Of a stretch of 64,000 nt of DNA, positions 48,601 through 56,980 are shown piece after piece (position 1 is the stretch's first letter; each line of letters begins with the position of its first letter). The stretch covers positions 3,596,001 to 3,660,000 of the forward strand of contig CBDDIF010000001.1 of the NCBI GenBank assembly GCA_965228785.1, written 5' to 3'. The stretch is from Hoeflea_A sp965228785. Its GTDB lineage: Bacteria > Pseudomonadota > Alphaproteobacteria > Rhizobiales > Rhizobiaceae. The notes under the pieces were generated by a model. It made no database searches. It was not told the origin of the DNA and worked only from the letters and a program-made list of their open reading frames with translations. The translations under genes and the position numbers were made by a program.

Positions 48601-48935
48601 CAAGCCGCGCCCTTGGTAGCGATGCCCTTTTCGGTGAGATGGTTCTGCAGCTCGCTCGCCTGGAACATCTCGCGAATGATATCGCAACCGCCCACAAACT
48701 CGCCTTTGACATAGAGCTGCGGAATGGTCGGCCAGTTCGAAAATTCCTTGATACCGTTTCGCAAGTCGTCGTCCGCAAGCACGTTAATGCCTTTGTATTC
48801 GACGCCGAGGTAGTCGAGGATTTGCACCACCTGGCCCGAGAAACCGCATTGCGGGAAAGCCGGTGTACCCTTCATGAACAGCACCACGTCGCTGTTCTTA
48901 ACTTCATTGTCGATGAAATCGTTGATCGCCGTCAT
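48600..48935 (-). CDS. grxD: Monothiol glutaredoxin, Grx4 type
   Basis: 111 aa with the CGFS active site in 'GTPAFPQCGFSGQVVQIL' near residue 28, then 'WPTIPQLYVKGEFVGGCDII' near 68 and the glutathione site. CGFS glutaredoxins bind a [2Fe-2S] cluster with glutathione and hand it on, often together with BolA. The bolA-like gene lies 2.1 kb upstream in the same direction, with unrelated genes now between. The downstream ytoQ overlaps it. Confidence 0.95.
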   Translation of the reverse strand: MTAINDFIDNEVKNSDVVLFMKGTPAFPQCGFSGQVVQILDYLGVEYKGINVLADDDLRNGIKEFSNWPTIPQLYVKGEFVGGCDIIREMFQASELQNHLTEKGIATKGAA

Positions 48936-49071
48936 TCAAGCATTCCTTGTCACTGCCGGATGAAAGGTCCGGTGTTGCTCTTGGCCCGTAAATAGCCTTG
49001 ATACGGTTCGATTTCCAGTGCCGACCGTCACGGGCGCGTGTGTGCCATGGTCGGCTTCCGACAGAAACGCA

Positions 49072-49096
49072 AAAAGCCGCGTTGGGCGCGGCTTTT
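49072..49096 (-). terminator. Intrinsic terminator of the secreted-protein gene
   Basis: Perfect 10-base arms AAAAGCCGCG / CGCGGCTTTT with a five-base loop. Read leftward it ends in five Ts and lies 21 bases after the stop codon of the 121-residue gene. Confidence 0.85.
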
Positions 49097-49116
49097 CGAT
49101 TGAGTTTGTTTGTTGA

Positions 49117-49482
49117 TCAGTAGTTCAGGCACTTGGCCAAAAGAGCGGCATCCGGATATTTGGCGTTGGGACCGAACTCTGCGTAGCAGGCAGAGGTCCA
49201 TGCGTGCGCCGTATTGTCCGGGATAGCCGTTGGGGTTGCCCCGCCGGAGGTCAGTTTTTTGGCGCTTGGCATAGATGGTTGCGTTGCGCGCTTGGGCTTG
49301 GCGCTGATGCGTTGGAAGCCGCGGCAAGCCTGGGCGTCGGTCTGCGTACCGGAGGCGGTGACGACGCGGCCGTCGGGGCAAGTGACCCGGCGAAGGGTGT
49401 CGGCCTGTGAGGGAACGGCGGCGGTAAACGTCGTGATTGCGATAACTGCAAATGAAGCGGTGGCGGTAACGAGGGTTTTCAT
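49117..49482 (-). CDS. Small secreted protein, four-cysteine, unknown
   Basis: 121 aa. A signal peptide 'MKTLVTATASFAVIAITTFTAA' with a likely cut after 'PSQA' leaves a ~93-residue periplasmic or secreted protein with four cysteines: 'VTCPDGRVV', 'AQACRGFQRI', 'TSACYAEFG' and 'LAKCLNY' at the C-terminus, which could form two disulfides. The middle (residues 60-90) is rich in Lys, Pro, Ser and Thr and looks unstructured. No family recognised. It has its own terminator and is divergent from another small exported protein. Confidence 0.75.
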   Translation of the reverse strand: MKTLVTATASFAVIAITTFTAAVPSQADTLRRVTCPDGRVVTASGTQTDAQACRGFQRISAKPKRATQPSMPSAKKLTSGGATPTAIPDNTAHAWTSACYAEFGPNAKYPDAALLAKCLNY

Positions 49483-49681
49483 GGTCTCTCTCCAAAGAAG
49501 GTTGTGTCGTGTTGACGATACGACCCTAGGAGACCCGGCCTGAACGCAGTTGGAATGCTGCGTTCACGTGCCGTTCACGGATCCGTGAAGAGGTGTTGAT
49601 GTCCCAAAATTCTGTGAATTGCGCTCTGCGGCGGGCGCTTCTAGACTTCCTGCCGAAATCAGTTGAAACGAGGATCCGACC

Positions 49682-50155
49682 ATGAAAGCGCTCAAGTCCT
49701 GCCTGTGTTTCGCACTGCTCATCTCGGCAACGGGTGTCGCCACAGCAGATGAAGCGAACGTTGCGATCGAAGGCAGTTACCTGCTGATTCAGGAAGACAA
49801 GTATCAACGCGTCCTGTCGCTCGGTTCTGGCGGTGTTGCTATGCACACAGCCAGCGAGGAGTCGGTCATTGGCTTTACCGGCGGGCAGGGCGCTTGGGCT
49901 CAGACCGGCACAGGAAGCGCAAACGCCAAAGTGGTAGACTTCACCTACACCCTTGGCGACGGCAAGCCGATCGGGCCGACCGTCACAAGCTATGAGCTGA
50001 CTTTTTCCGACGAGGAATCAGGTCAATATCAGAAAGTCGAGGGTGTCTTCACCGGCGCTCAACACGCCGCGGGACAGAACCCACTGACGACAAAAGAGCA
50101 ACCTTTGCGAACGTTTCAGGTTCGCTTTACCGGCCAGCGCATTTCGGCTGATTGA
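49682..50155 (+). CDS. Exported small beta-rich protein, unknown
   Basis: 157 aa. The signal peptide 'LKSCLCFALLISATGVATA' is cut probably before 'DEANVA'. The mature ~133 residues alternate short hydrophobic strands and turns ('SYLLIQEDKYQRVLSLGSGGVAMHTA', written here in parts, near 30-55; 'VTSYELTFSDEESGQYQKV' near 105), suggesting a small beta barrel or sandwich. No cofactor or catalytic motif seen. The 199 bases before it are shared with the divergent four-cysteine protein. Confidence 0.75.
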   Translation: MKALKSCLCFALLISATGVATADEANVAIEGSYLLIQEDKYQRVLSLGSGGVAMHTASEESVIGFTGGQGAWAQTGTGSANAKVVDFTYTLGDGKPIGPTVTSYELTFSDEESGQYQKVEGVFTGAQHAAGQNPLTTKEQPLRTFQVRFTGQRISAD

Positions 50156-50201
50156 GCTTCAGGTAATCGGTGATCGCCCATCCAATAAGGGGCGGTCCGA
50201 C

Positions 50202-50660
50202 CTATGCGGTCTTGACGAACGGAAGGAACTTGTCGTTGAGAAGGCCGGTCCAGCCGCCTGAATATTGATCGCGCATGGTCTGGGCTTCGTCACCAAGGGC
50301 ATGCCAGTTGTCCTGGGTGAGTGTGATGTGGGTTCCGCCGGAGTCGGCCGGCCGAAACTTCACCGATACCTTGGTGGCATCCTCGGGAGCGCGGCCGACG
50401 TGCCAGGTGAAGGCAACGTGATCGCCTGGTCTCCAATCCGTGACGGATCCCCAGATGCGTTCCATTCCGTCGTCAGAAACCTCGTAGATCCGACCACCTT
50501 CGTGCGGCTCCATGACCACTGTCGCCGGCAACTTCTCGTCGGCAGCACCCAATGAGTGGGTATCAAGTGGCCACCAGTCGGCAATCCGACTGGTGAACAG
50601 TTCGAAGGCCTTTTCCGGTTCGCGCTGAATGGTGACGTCTACAACAACGGGGTCAATCAT
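50202..50660 (-). CDS. SRPBCC/AHSA1-domain protein
   Basis: 152 aa from ATG 50660 (GAGGAG upstream). START/AHSA1-like fold: 'VVVDVTIQREPEKAFELFTSRIADWWP' pattern at the N-terminus (shown here in part), 'RIYEVSDDGMERIWGSVTDW' near 60 and 'GTHITLTQDNWHALGDEA' near 115. Such proteins bind hydrophobic ligands; paired ArsR regulators are common. Its start overlaps the ArsR-family stop codon by eight bases, so both are made from one transcript. Confidence 0.87.
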   Translation of the reverse strand: MIDPVVVDVTIQREPEKAFELFTSRIADWWPLDTHSLGAADEKLPATVVMEPHEGGRIYEVSDDGMERIWGSVTDWRPGDHVAFTWHVGRAPEDATKVSVKFRPADSGGTHITLTQDNWHALGDEAQTMRDQYSGGWTGLLNDKFLPFVKTA

Positions 50661-50964
50661 CGGTTTCACTCTCCTCGGGGTCATCATCCAGCGACAGAAG
50701 GAAACTCTGCCATTGCTGCTCCAGATAGGCTTTCAACTCGCGCAATCCTTCAGGCCGCACGCGATAGATCCGGCGTGTGCCTTCGGCCTTGTCTTCCACA
50801 AGTCCGGCATCCTTGAGCGTTTTCAGGTGTTGTGAGATCGCCGGCTGGCTGTAGGGATAATGGTCGGCCAGGCTGCGCACCGAGCTTGGCTGATCGCGCA
50901 ACCGCTCAAGGATTGAACGGCGGACGGGATTGGACAGCGCAGCGAAAACCGTTTCATAAGACAT
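50653..50964 (-). CDS. ArsR-family HTH regulator
   Basis: 103 aa, winged helix: 'VFAALSNPVRRSILERLRDQP' (first helices), 'SVRSLADHYPYSQPAISQHLKTLKDAGL' split across the recognition helix near 28-55, and the wing 'EGTRRIYRV'. No cysteine pair for metal sensing is present, so it belongs to the non-metal branch that usually represses itself and a neighbouring SRPBCC gene. The palindromic ends of its own promoter region (50965-51010) were not resolved. Confidence 0.9.
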   Translation of the reverse strand: MSYETVFAALSNPVRRSILERLRDQPSSVRSLADHYPYSQPAISQHLKTLKDAGLVEDKAEGTRRIYRVRPEGLRELKAYLEQQWQSFLLSLDDDPEESETDD

Positions 50965-51006
50965 TCCTTATGATAAGAAAATACTTATGAATGCGCAAGG
51001 CTGAAA

Positions 51007-51029
51007 ATGCAGCCCGCTATTAGCGGGCT
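51007..51029 (-). terminator. Candidate terminator after bolA-like gene
   Basis: Perfect 8-base arms AGCCCGCT / AGCGGGCT with a three-base loop, followed leftward by GCATTTT. It lies 29 bases after the bolA-like stop and would end the purL-bolA transcript. The T-tract is short. Confidence 0.5.
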
Positions 51030-51057
51030 CCCGCCGCTTGTTCAGTACAGTTGGGCC

Positions 51058-51291
51058 TCAGTCTGGCGCGCTGGTTTGCAGGGCGAGGGCATGCAGCGCA
51101 TCGCCCATGTTGCCCTTCAGAGCCTGGTAGACCATCTGATGCTGCTGCACACGGGTCTTGCCGCGAAAGCTCTCTGAAACCACCTCCGCCGCATAGTGAT
51201 CGCCGTCGCCGGCGAGATCGCGGATGGTCACCTGCGCATCTGGAATGGCAGTTTTGATCATCTGTTCTATGTCACCCGCACTCATCGGCAT
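51058..51291 (-). CDS. bolA: BolA/IbaG-family protein
   Basis: 77 aa. The family core is present: 'DIEQMIKTAIPDAQVTIRDLAGDGDHYAAEVVS' pattern (shown in part 5-37) followed by 'RVQQHQMVYQALKG' near 45 with the cluster-ligand His. BolA-like proteins pair with monothiol glutaredoxins for iron-sulfur transfer; grxD is in the same direction 2.1 kb on. GGGAG lies ahead of the ATG, and purL ends 38 bases upstream. Confidence 0.93.
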   Translation of the reverse strand: MPMSAGDIEQMIKTAIPDAQVTIRDLAGDGDHYAAEVVSESFRGKTRVQQHQMVYQALKGNMGDALHALALQTSAPD

Positions 51292-51329
51292 GTCGATCTC
51301 CCCGTTTTTTGCTTTTGTCCAATCCGACG

Positions 51330-53561
51330 TCAGGCGGCGTCGGATTGGGACGGTTCGCCCATAAAGTCAGGGAACCACGATTCATGGCTGTTGCGCAATT
51401 CCTCAACAGATATGGAGAGCACATCCGTTATGGTCAATCCACGGCCGCCCACCGTTCCGATCCGGCGGAACGGCACTCCGGCGGCTTCCGCGTTCATGCA
51501 TGCGAAATTGGCCAGCTCCGAAGATACCGTTGCCACGTAGCGCCCCTGGTCCTCACCGAAGAGTTGCCCGTGCATTGGGCCAGCGGCCGTATCCAGTGTG
51601 ATATCCATGCCTTTGCACGACGCCATGCACATTTCGGCGAGGCAAAGCGCAAGCCCGCCATCGGAGAGATCATGACAGGCACTGAACTGGCCATTTCCGA
51701 TTGCCGCCCGAACGAAATCGCCATTGCGTTTTTCCACAACAAGGTCGACGGGCGGGGGAGGGCCGTCCGCCTGGCCGAGGCAGTCGCGCATGTAGGCGGA
51801 CTGGCCGAGTTGGGTTCCGTCGCCGCCTAGCAGGATCACCGCGTCACCCGTCTGGGCGGTTCCGACCCGCGCCATCATGCTCCAGTCAGCAATCAGCCCG
51901 ACACCGGCGATGGTGGGCGTCGGAAGGATCGCCTCTCCATTGGTTTCGTTGTAGAGCGACACGTTGCCGGAGACGATCGGAAATCCAAGCGCGGAACAGG
52001 CTTCACCAATGCCCTGAATAGCGCGCACCAACTGGCCCATGATCTCGGGCCGTTCCGGGTTGCCGAAATTCAGATTGTCGGTCGCGGCGAGCGGCAAGGC
52101 GCCGGTCGCCGTCAGATTACGCCAGCATTCGGCAACCGCCTGTTTGCCGCCTTCGAACGGGTCGGCCTCGCAGTAACGCGGCGTGACATCGGAGGAAAAC
52201 GCCAGTGCCTTGCTTGCATGGCCCTCGACACGGACAACGCCGGCGTCGCCACCGGGAACCTGCAGGCTGTTGCCCTGGATCAGCGTGTCGTATTGTTCAT
52301 AGACCCAACGCCGTGAACTGTTGTTGGGCGAGCCCACCAGGTGCAGGAGCGCTTTGCCGTAGTCTTCGGGCTCATCCACCTGAGCGGCCGATAGAGGTGA
52401 GTACAGGCCCGTTTCACGCCACGGTCGATCGTATTCCGGCGCTTCGTCTCCCAGTTCCCTGATGGGGAGATCGGCGACGAGATCGCCACCATGAAGGACG
52501 CGGAAACGAAGGTCGTCCGTGGTCTTGCCGACAATTGCGAAGTCGAGGCCCCATTTTTCAAAGATGGCCTGAGCGGTTGCCTCCATTTCCGGACGCAGCA
52601 CCATCAGCATGCGTTCCTGGCTTTCCGACAGCATCATCTCGTAGGCGGTCATGTTGTCTTCGCGAACGGGGACCCGATCGAGGTCGAGTTCGATCCCGAG
52701 GCCTCCCTTAGCACCCATTTCGACGGCGGAGCATGTCAGGCCAGCGGCACCCATGTCCTGGATGGCGATAACGGCTCCGGAGGCCATCAACTCGAGACAG
52801 GCCTCGAGCAGGCATTTCTCTGTAAACGGATCACCGACTTGCACTGTCGGCCGCTTTTCTTCAATAGACTCATCGAATTCGGCCGAGGCCATGGTGGCGC
52901 CGCCGACACCGTCGCGGCCGGTTTTGGCGCCAAGATAAACGACGGGCAATCCGATGCCCTTGGCCTCGGAGTAGAAGATCGCGTCAGTCTTGGCGAGACC
53001 GGCGGCGAAGGCGTTGACCAGACAATTTCCGTTGTAGCGGGCGTCGAACTCCACCTCGCCGCCAACGGTTGGCACGCCAAAACTGTTGCCGTAACCACCG
53101 ACGCCGGCGACCACACCGGAGACCAGGTGCCGGGTCTTTGAGTGATCCGGCTCGCCAAAGCGAAGCGCATTCATCGCCGCGATCGGCCGCGCACCCATGG
53201 TAAAGACATCGCGCAGAATACCGCCGACGCCGGTCGCCGCTCCCTGGTAAGGCTCGATATAGGACGGGTGATTGTGGCTCTCCATCTTGAAGACCACACA
53301 GTCCCCGTCACCAATGTCGACAACCCCGGCGTTTTCGCCGGGGCCCTGGATCACCTGCGGCCCGGTTGTCGGCAGCGTGCGGAGCCACTTCTTTGAGGAT
53401 TTGTAGGAACAGTGCTCGTTCCACATGGCTGAAAAGATCCCCAGCTCGGTGAAGCTGGGCTCGCGCTCGATGAGCTGGAGGATGCGCTCATATTCGTCGG
53501 GCTTGAGTCCGTGCGCCTCGATCAGTTCCGGAGTGATGGGGATTTCGTTCGGGATGCTCAT
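51330..53561 (-). CDS. purL: Phosphoribosylformylglycinamidine synthase II
   Basis: 743 aa from ATG 53561, the size of the small PurL that works with PurQ and PurS. Motifs: 'FSAMWNEHCSYKSSKKWL' near residue 40 (catalytic His), 'ESHNHPSYIEPYQGAATGVGG' near 92 (metal/ATP), 'QDMGAAGLTCSAVEMGAKGG' near 270, 'GNVSLYNET' near 525 and 'SDGGLALCLAEM' near 660. It makes FGAM from FGAR, ATP and PurQ-supplied ammonia. The frame extends 23 codons upstream without homology. Confidence 0.98.
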   Translation of the reverse strand: MSIPNEIPITPELIEAHGLKPDEYERILQLIEREPSFTELGIFSAMWNEHCSYKSSKKWLRTLPTTGPQVIQGPGENAGVVDIGDGDCVVFKMESHNHPSYIEPYQGAATGVGGILRDVFTMGARPIAAMNALRFGEPDHSKTRHLVSGVVAGVGGYGNSFGVPTVGGEVEFDARYNGNCLVNAFAAGLAKTDAIFYSEAKGIGLPVVYLGAKTGRDGVGGATMASAEFDESIEEKRPTVQVGDPFTEKCLLEACLELMASGAVIAIQDMGAAGLTCSAVEMGAKGGLGIELDLDRVPVREDNMTAYEMMLSESQERMLMVLRPEMEATAQAIFEKWGLDFAIVGKTTDDLRFRVLHGGDLVADLPIRELGDEAPEYDRPWRETGLYSPLSAAQVDEPEDYGKALLHLVGSPNNSSRRWVYEQYDTLIQGNSLQVPGGDAGVVRVEGHASKALAFSSDVTPRYCEADPFEGGKQAVAECWRNLTATGALPLAATDNLNFGNPERPEIMGQLVRAIQGIGEACSALGFPIVSGNVSLYNETNGEAILPTPTIAGVGLIADWSMMARVGTAQTGDAVILLGGDGTQLGQSAYMRDCLGQADGPPPPVDLVVEKRNGDFVRAAIGNGQFSACHDLSDGGLALCLAEMCMASCKGMDITLDTAAGPMHGQLFGEDQGRYVATVSSELANFACMNAEAAGVPFRRIGTVGGRGLTITDVLSISVEELRNSHESWFPDFMGEPSQSDAA

Positions 53562-53586
53562 GTCTGATCGGTATTGTTCTGTTTGC

Positions 53587-54066
53587 TCAAGTCGCGCAAC
53601 TCGTGGATCCGCCGGTCCAGTTGCGCACATCTGCGGCGATGCGATTGCCCAAAGGTGCGGTCAACAAGGGGCCATAGGCCTGTACGGTGGCCGGATCGCC
53701 CTTGGCCTCGATCACCGCGAGCGGACGGTCCTCGGGCTTGGCGGCGGGCACCAGCAATATCCGGGGTCGACCGGTATAGGATGTCAGTTCCGGTGCAAGA
53801 CGATAGGCTCGAAATGAGCCGTCACCCGATTTGAACCAGCAGCGGCTTGCGGCCAGAGCAACACGTTCCATCACCGGCAGTGCCCGATCGGACGCCTGCA
53901 CCCGAATGCTGCCGGGGCCGGGTGATGAAGATTGGCAACCGACTAGTGCGAACGCAACAAGCCCGATGCCGGCAATGATCCGCCGGCCGGACCAATTTGA
54001 CGCCGGCCGATCAGGCCGCAATGTCAAGGGCAGCGGCAAAAAGTGGGCGTCCGTCGGATCCGCCAT
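53587..54066 (-). CDS. Putative small lipoprotein
   Basis: 159 aa if started at ATG 54066 (GAGG upstream); the first ~20 codons overlap the end of purQ. After 'RRIIAGIGLVAFALVGC' a lipobox (LVGC) predicts lipid attachment at Cys ~46, with an unusually long N-terminal region before the hydrophobic stretch, so a later non-standard start inside the gap is possible. The mature part has a 'RPRILLVPAAKPEDRPLAVIEA' segment; no family recognised. It sits between purQ and purL in the same direction. Confidence 0.65.
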   Translation of the reverse strand: MADPTDAHFLPLPLTLRPDRPASNWSGRRIIAGIGLVAFALVGCQSSSPGPGSIRVQASDRALPVMERVALAASRCWFKSGDGSFRAYRLAPELTSYTGRPRILLVPAAKPEDRPLAVIEAKGDPATVQAYGPLLTAPLGNRIAADVRNWTGGSTSCAT

Positions 54067-54679
54067 GGGCATCCTCAATCAGGTTTTCGGGGTGCGGCAT
54101 CATGCCGAGCACATTGCCGCGCTCTGAGACGATCCCGGCGATGTTGTCAATCGAACCGTTGGGGTTGGTACCATTGGCGTAGCGAAAGACGATGCGGTCG
54201 TCATCTTGCAGTCGCTTGAGCGTCTCGGCATCGGCGAAGTAGTTGCCATCGTGATGGGCCACGGGGCATTCGATCACGTCGCCCGCTGCGTATCGGTTGG
54301 TGAAGACCGTCTGCGCATTCACCACTTCGAGTTCAACTTGCCGGCAGACGAATTTCAGCGATGCGTTGCGCATCAGGGCTCCCGGCAGCAGACCGGCCTC
54401 AACCAGGATCTGAAATCCGTTGCAGACTCCAAGTACGCGTACACCCTGTTCGGCTTTTCTGCGCACGGCCTCAAGCACCGGCATGCGTGCCGCGATGGCG
54501 CCGCAGCGAAGATAATCGCCATAGGAAAAACCACCCGGTATGACGATCAGGTCAACATCCGGAATCTCCGTCTCCGTCTGCCAAACCGTGACGGGTGGAG
54601 TGCCGGAAACCTTGGTCAACGCAGCAATCATATCCCTGTCGCGGTTAAGGCCGGGAAGGAGAAGAACTGCAGATTTCAT
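54011..54679 (-). CDS. purQ: Phosphoribosylformylglycinamidine synthase I (glutaminase)
   Basis: 222 aa. Class I glutamine amidotransferase: 'VIPGGFSYGDYLRCGAIAA' near residue 48, nucleophile Cys in 'GVRVLGVCNGFQILVEAGLLPG' near 85, and the His-x-Glu end 'LGMMPHPENLIED' near 195. It feeds ammonia from glutamine to PurL, bridged by PurS. In this genome purS is 1 kb further upstream, separated by the opposite-strand kynA. Confidence 0.98.
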   Translation of the reverse strand: MKSAVLLLPGLNRDRDMIAALTKVSGTPPVTVWQTETEIPDVDLIVIPGGFSYGDYLRCGAIAARMPVLEAVRRKAEQGVRVLGVCNGFQILVEAGLLPGALMRNASLKFVCRQVELEVVNAQTVFTNRYAAGDVIECPVAHHDGNYFADAETLKRLQDDDRIVFRYANGTNPNGSIDNIAGIVSERGNVLGMMPHPENLIEDAHGGSDGRPLFAAALDIAA

Positions 54680-54815
54680 GATTGCCGTTTCGCCGCCATT
54701 GTGTCGGGAATTTGCGGCTCTTGTATCTCATGTTCCGGCCGATTGCGATAGCTGTTGCCAAGCTATCCAAAGCCATCTACCCTGCAGTTAGTTTAGGCTT
54801 AAAATATCTCTTGCG

Positions 54816-54841
54816 ACACCGCCACCACGAGTGGTCGGTGT
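54816..54841 (+). other. Hairpin in the kynA leader
   Basis: ACACC-G-CCAC pairs with GTGG-T(C)-GGTGT (one G-T pair, one bulged C), loop CACGA. It ends four bases before the AAAGGAG ribosome site of kynA, close enough to influence translation. Confidence 0.4.
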
Positions 54842-54859
54842 GCTGAAAGGAGCAGATCG

Positions 54860-55696
54860 ATGAGCAGCGAAACCAGCCGCGTCGAAAAGGACATGGCGCT
54901 CGATTTCGAGAAACGCATGTCCTATGGCGACTATTTGAAGCTGGACACACTGTTGTCGGCTCAAGCACCGTTGAGCGAAAAGCAGGACGAAACCCTGTTC
55001 ATCGTCGTTCACCACGTTCAGGAGCTTTGGCTGAACCTGATCATCCACGAGCTTGAGTTCGCCATGTCCAACTTGCGCGAGGACAAGGCCGGAATTGCAT
55101 TCAAGGCCTTGGCAAGGATCTCGCGCGTTCAGGAACAACTGGTGACGGCCTGGGATGTGCTGTCGACCATGACGCCATCGGACTATCTGACATTCCGCGA
55201 CACACTGGGGCAGGCATCCGGATTTCAGTCCTACCAGTATCGTCTTGTTGAAATCCTGCTGGGTGCGAAGGATGCGCGAATGCTGATGCCGCACAAGCAC
55301 CGTCCGGAGGTCTACGAGCGTCTGCTGACGGCGTTTCAAGCGCCCAGCATCTATGACGAAGCCATCGCGTTGATCGCGCGTCACGGCTTCAAGCTGCCGA
55401 AAGAGCTTCTGGAGCGCGACTTCTCGCAGAACCGCGAATTCAGCGAGGCCCTAGCGGACGTCTGGCTGCAGATTTACCGGGAGCCTGAGGAGCACTTCGA
55501 GCTTTATGAGCTTGCCGAGGAACTGGTGGATGTGGAAGACCATTTCCAGCAATGGCGCTTTCGCCACATGAAGACCGTCGAGCGGATTATCGGCCACAAG
55601 AAGGGCACCGGCGGGTCATCGGGTGTCGGCTTTCTGAAGACTGCCCTTGATCGGACGTTTTTTCCGGAATTGTGGGCCGTTCGGACGGAGCTTTGA
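54860..55696 (+). CDS. kynA: Tryptophan 2,3-dioxygenase
   Basis: 278 aa. A heme enzyme that opens the indole ring of tryptophan to N-formylkynurenine. Family motifs: 'MSYGDYLKLDTLLSAQ' near residue 20, 'DETLFIVVHHVQELWLNLI' near 43 (distal His and substrate pocket), 'SGFQSYQYRLVEILLGAK' near 117, 'QWRFRHMKTVERIIGHKKGTGGSSG' near 233 (proximal His; GTGGSSG substrate loop) and 'FFPELWAVRT' at the end. No kynB or kynU is adjacent, so the rest of the pathway is elsewhere. It is inserted on the opposite strand between purQ and purS. Confidence 0.97.
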   Translation: MSSETSRVEKDMALDFEKRMSYGDYLKLDTLLSAQAPLSEKQDETLFIVVHHVQELWLNLIIHELEFAMSNLREDKAGIAFKALARISRVQEQLVTAWDVLSTMTPSDYLTFRDTLGQASGFQSYQYRLVEILLGAKDARMLMPHKHRPEVYERLLTAFQAPSIYDEAIALIARHGFKLPKELLERDFSQNREFSEALADVWLQIYREPEEHFELYELAEELVDVEDHFQQWRFRHMKTVERIIGHKKGTGGSSGVGFLKTALDRTFFPELWAVRTEL

Positions 55697-55698
55697 CG

Positions 55699-55941
55699 TC
55701 AGAGAATGTCGACTGCGTAGTCTTCGATCACGGTGTTGGCGAGCAGTTTCTCGCACATCTCGGCGATCTCCCGTTCGGCTTTCGCCCGATCGGCGCCGGC
55801 CACTTTCAGATCGAAGACCTTTCCCTGACGGACGGAATCGACTCCATCGAAGCCAAGCGTGTCGAGAGCCCCCTCGATCGCTTTGCCCTGTGGATCGAGA
55901 ACGCCGTTCTTGAGCGTTACGGTGATACGAGCCCTGATCAC
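55699..55941 (-). CDS. purS: FGAM synthase subunit PurS
   Basis: 80 aa from GTG 55941 (GGAGA upstream); longer frames overlap purC. 'RARITVTLKNGVLDPQGKAIEGALDTLG' pattern (shown in part) and the end 'MCEKLLANTVIEDYAVDI' are the complete PurS family. It bridges PurL and PurQ. The gene lies 20 bases after purC, and its stop lies two bases from the convergent kynA stop. Confidence 0.95.
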   Translation of the reverse strand: MIRARITVTLKNGVLDPQGKAIEGALDTLGFDGVDSVRQGKVFDLKVAGADRAKAEREIAEMCEKLLANTVIEDYAVDIL

Positions 55942-55961
55942 TTGCGCTTTCTCCGGTCGAC

Positions 55962-56726
55962 CTACTGCACCAGCACCGGGCCGGTTCCGCGAGGCGGTTC
56001 GTTCTGGTTGACGATACCCAGACGACGCGCGACTTCCTGATACGCCTCGACCAAACCGCCGAGATCGCGGCGGAACCGGTCCTTGTCGAGCTTGTCTTTG
56101 GTCTCGATGTCCCAAAGGCGACAACTGTCCGGCGAAATCTCGTCGGCGACTACGATGCGCATCATGTCGCCCTCGAACAGGCGCCCGCATTCGATCTTGA
56201 AGTCAACGAGCTGGATGCCGACGCCGAGAAACAGGCCGGACAGGAAGTCGTTGACCCGGATGGCCAAAGCCATGATGTCGTCGATCTCCTGTGGGCTGGC
56301 CCAACCGAACGCGGTGATATGTTCTTCTGAGACCATCGGATCATCGAGCTGGTCGGCCTTGTAGTAAAATTCGATGATCGAGCGCGGCAGCATGGTGCCC
56401 TCTTCGATCCCCAAACGCTTTGACAGCTGACCGGCCGCGACGTTGCGCACGACGACTTCCAGCGGAATGATTTCCACTTCCTTGATGAGCTGCTCGCGCA
56501 TGTTCATGCGCTTAATGAAGTGCGTGGGAATGCCGATCCGGTTGAGGTTCTCGAAGATATATTCCGAAATGCGGTTGTTCAGGACTCCCTTGCCTTCCAC
56601 CACATCGTGTTTCTTCTTGTTGAACGCCGTGGCGTCGTCCTTGAAGAACTGGATCAGTGTACCGGGTTCGGGGCCTTCGTAGAGAACTTTGGCCTTGCCT
56701 TCATAGATGCGGCGGCGACGATTCAT
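55962..56726 (-). CDS. purC: SAICAR synthetase
   Basis: 254 aa from ATG 56726. Joins CAIR and aspartate with ATP. Motifs: 'IYEGKAKVLYEGPEPG' at the N-terminus, 'DATAFNKKKHDVVEGKG' near 30, 'LEVVVRNVAAGQLSKRLG' near 90, and 'LVDFKIECGRL' with 'ADEISPDSCRLWD' near 175-200. It is first in the purC-purS pair; a dyad lies 92 bases before its start. Confidence 0.97.
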   Translation of the reverse strand: MNRRRRIYEGKAKVLYEGPEPGTLIQFFKDDATAFNKKKHDVVEGKGVLNNRISEYIFENLNRIGIPTHFIKRMNMREQLIKEVEIIPLEVVVRNVAAGQLSKRLGIEEGTMLPRSIIEFYYKADQLDDPMVSEEHITAFGWASPQEIDDIMALAIRVNDFLSGLFLGVGIQLVDFKIECGRLFEGDMMRIVVADEISPDSCRLWDIETKDKLDKDRFRRDLGGLVEAYQEVARRLGIVNQNEPPRGTGPVLVQ

Positions 56727-56817
56727 GGTTTTCTCTGTCTTCACAGCCCGATGGTCGGGTCTGCCTTGCATTGGGAGAGTTGCTTAGCTGTTGCTCTATC
56801 GGAAACCGCACCTTTTC

Positions 56818-56842
56818 ACAATTGGCCTATGCGCCCAATTGT
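56818..56842. promoter_or_regulatory. Dyad upstream of purC
   Basis: Perfect 8-base arms ACAATTGG / CCAATTGT with a nine-base spacer, located between the divergent purC and ATPase-inhibitor genes. A candidate operator; the regulator is unknown. Confidence 0.45.
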
Positions 56843-56980
56843 CCCAAATCCAAACGATTATTTGCCGGTGTCCACGGCGGTGATTGATCTTTTTTCGCGC
56901 TTTTGGTTTACAGGACACAATCCTGCGGTATTTGACTCCGCAAGGCTGTGTGATGGAACGAAGGTTCAGGAGAACTGATT

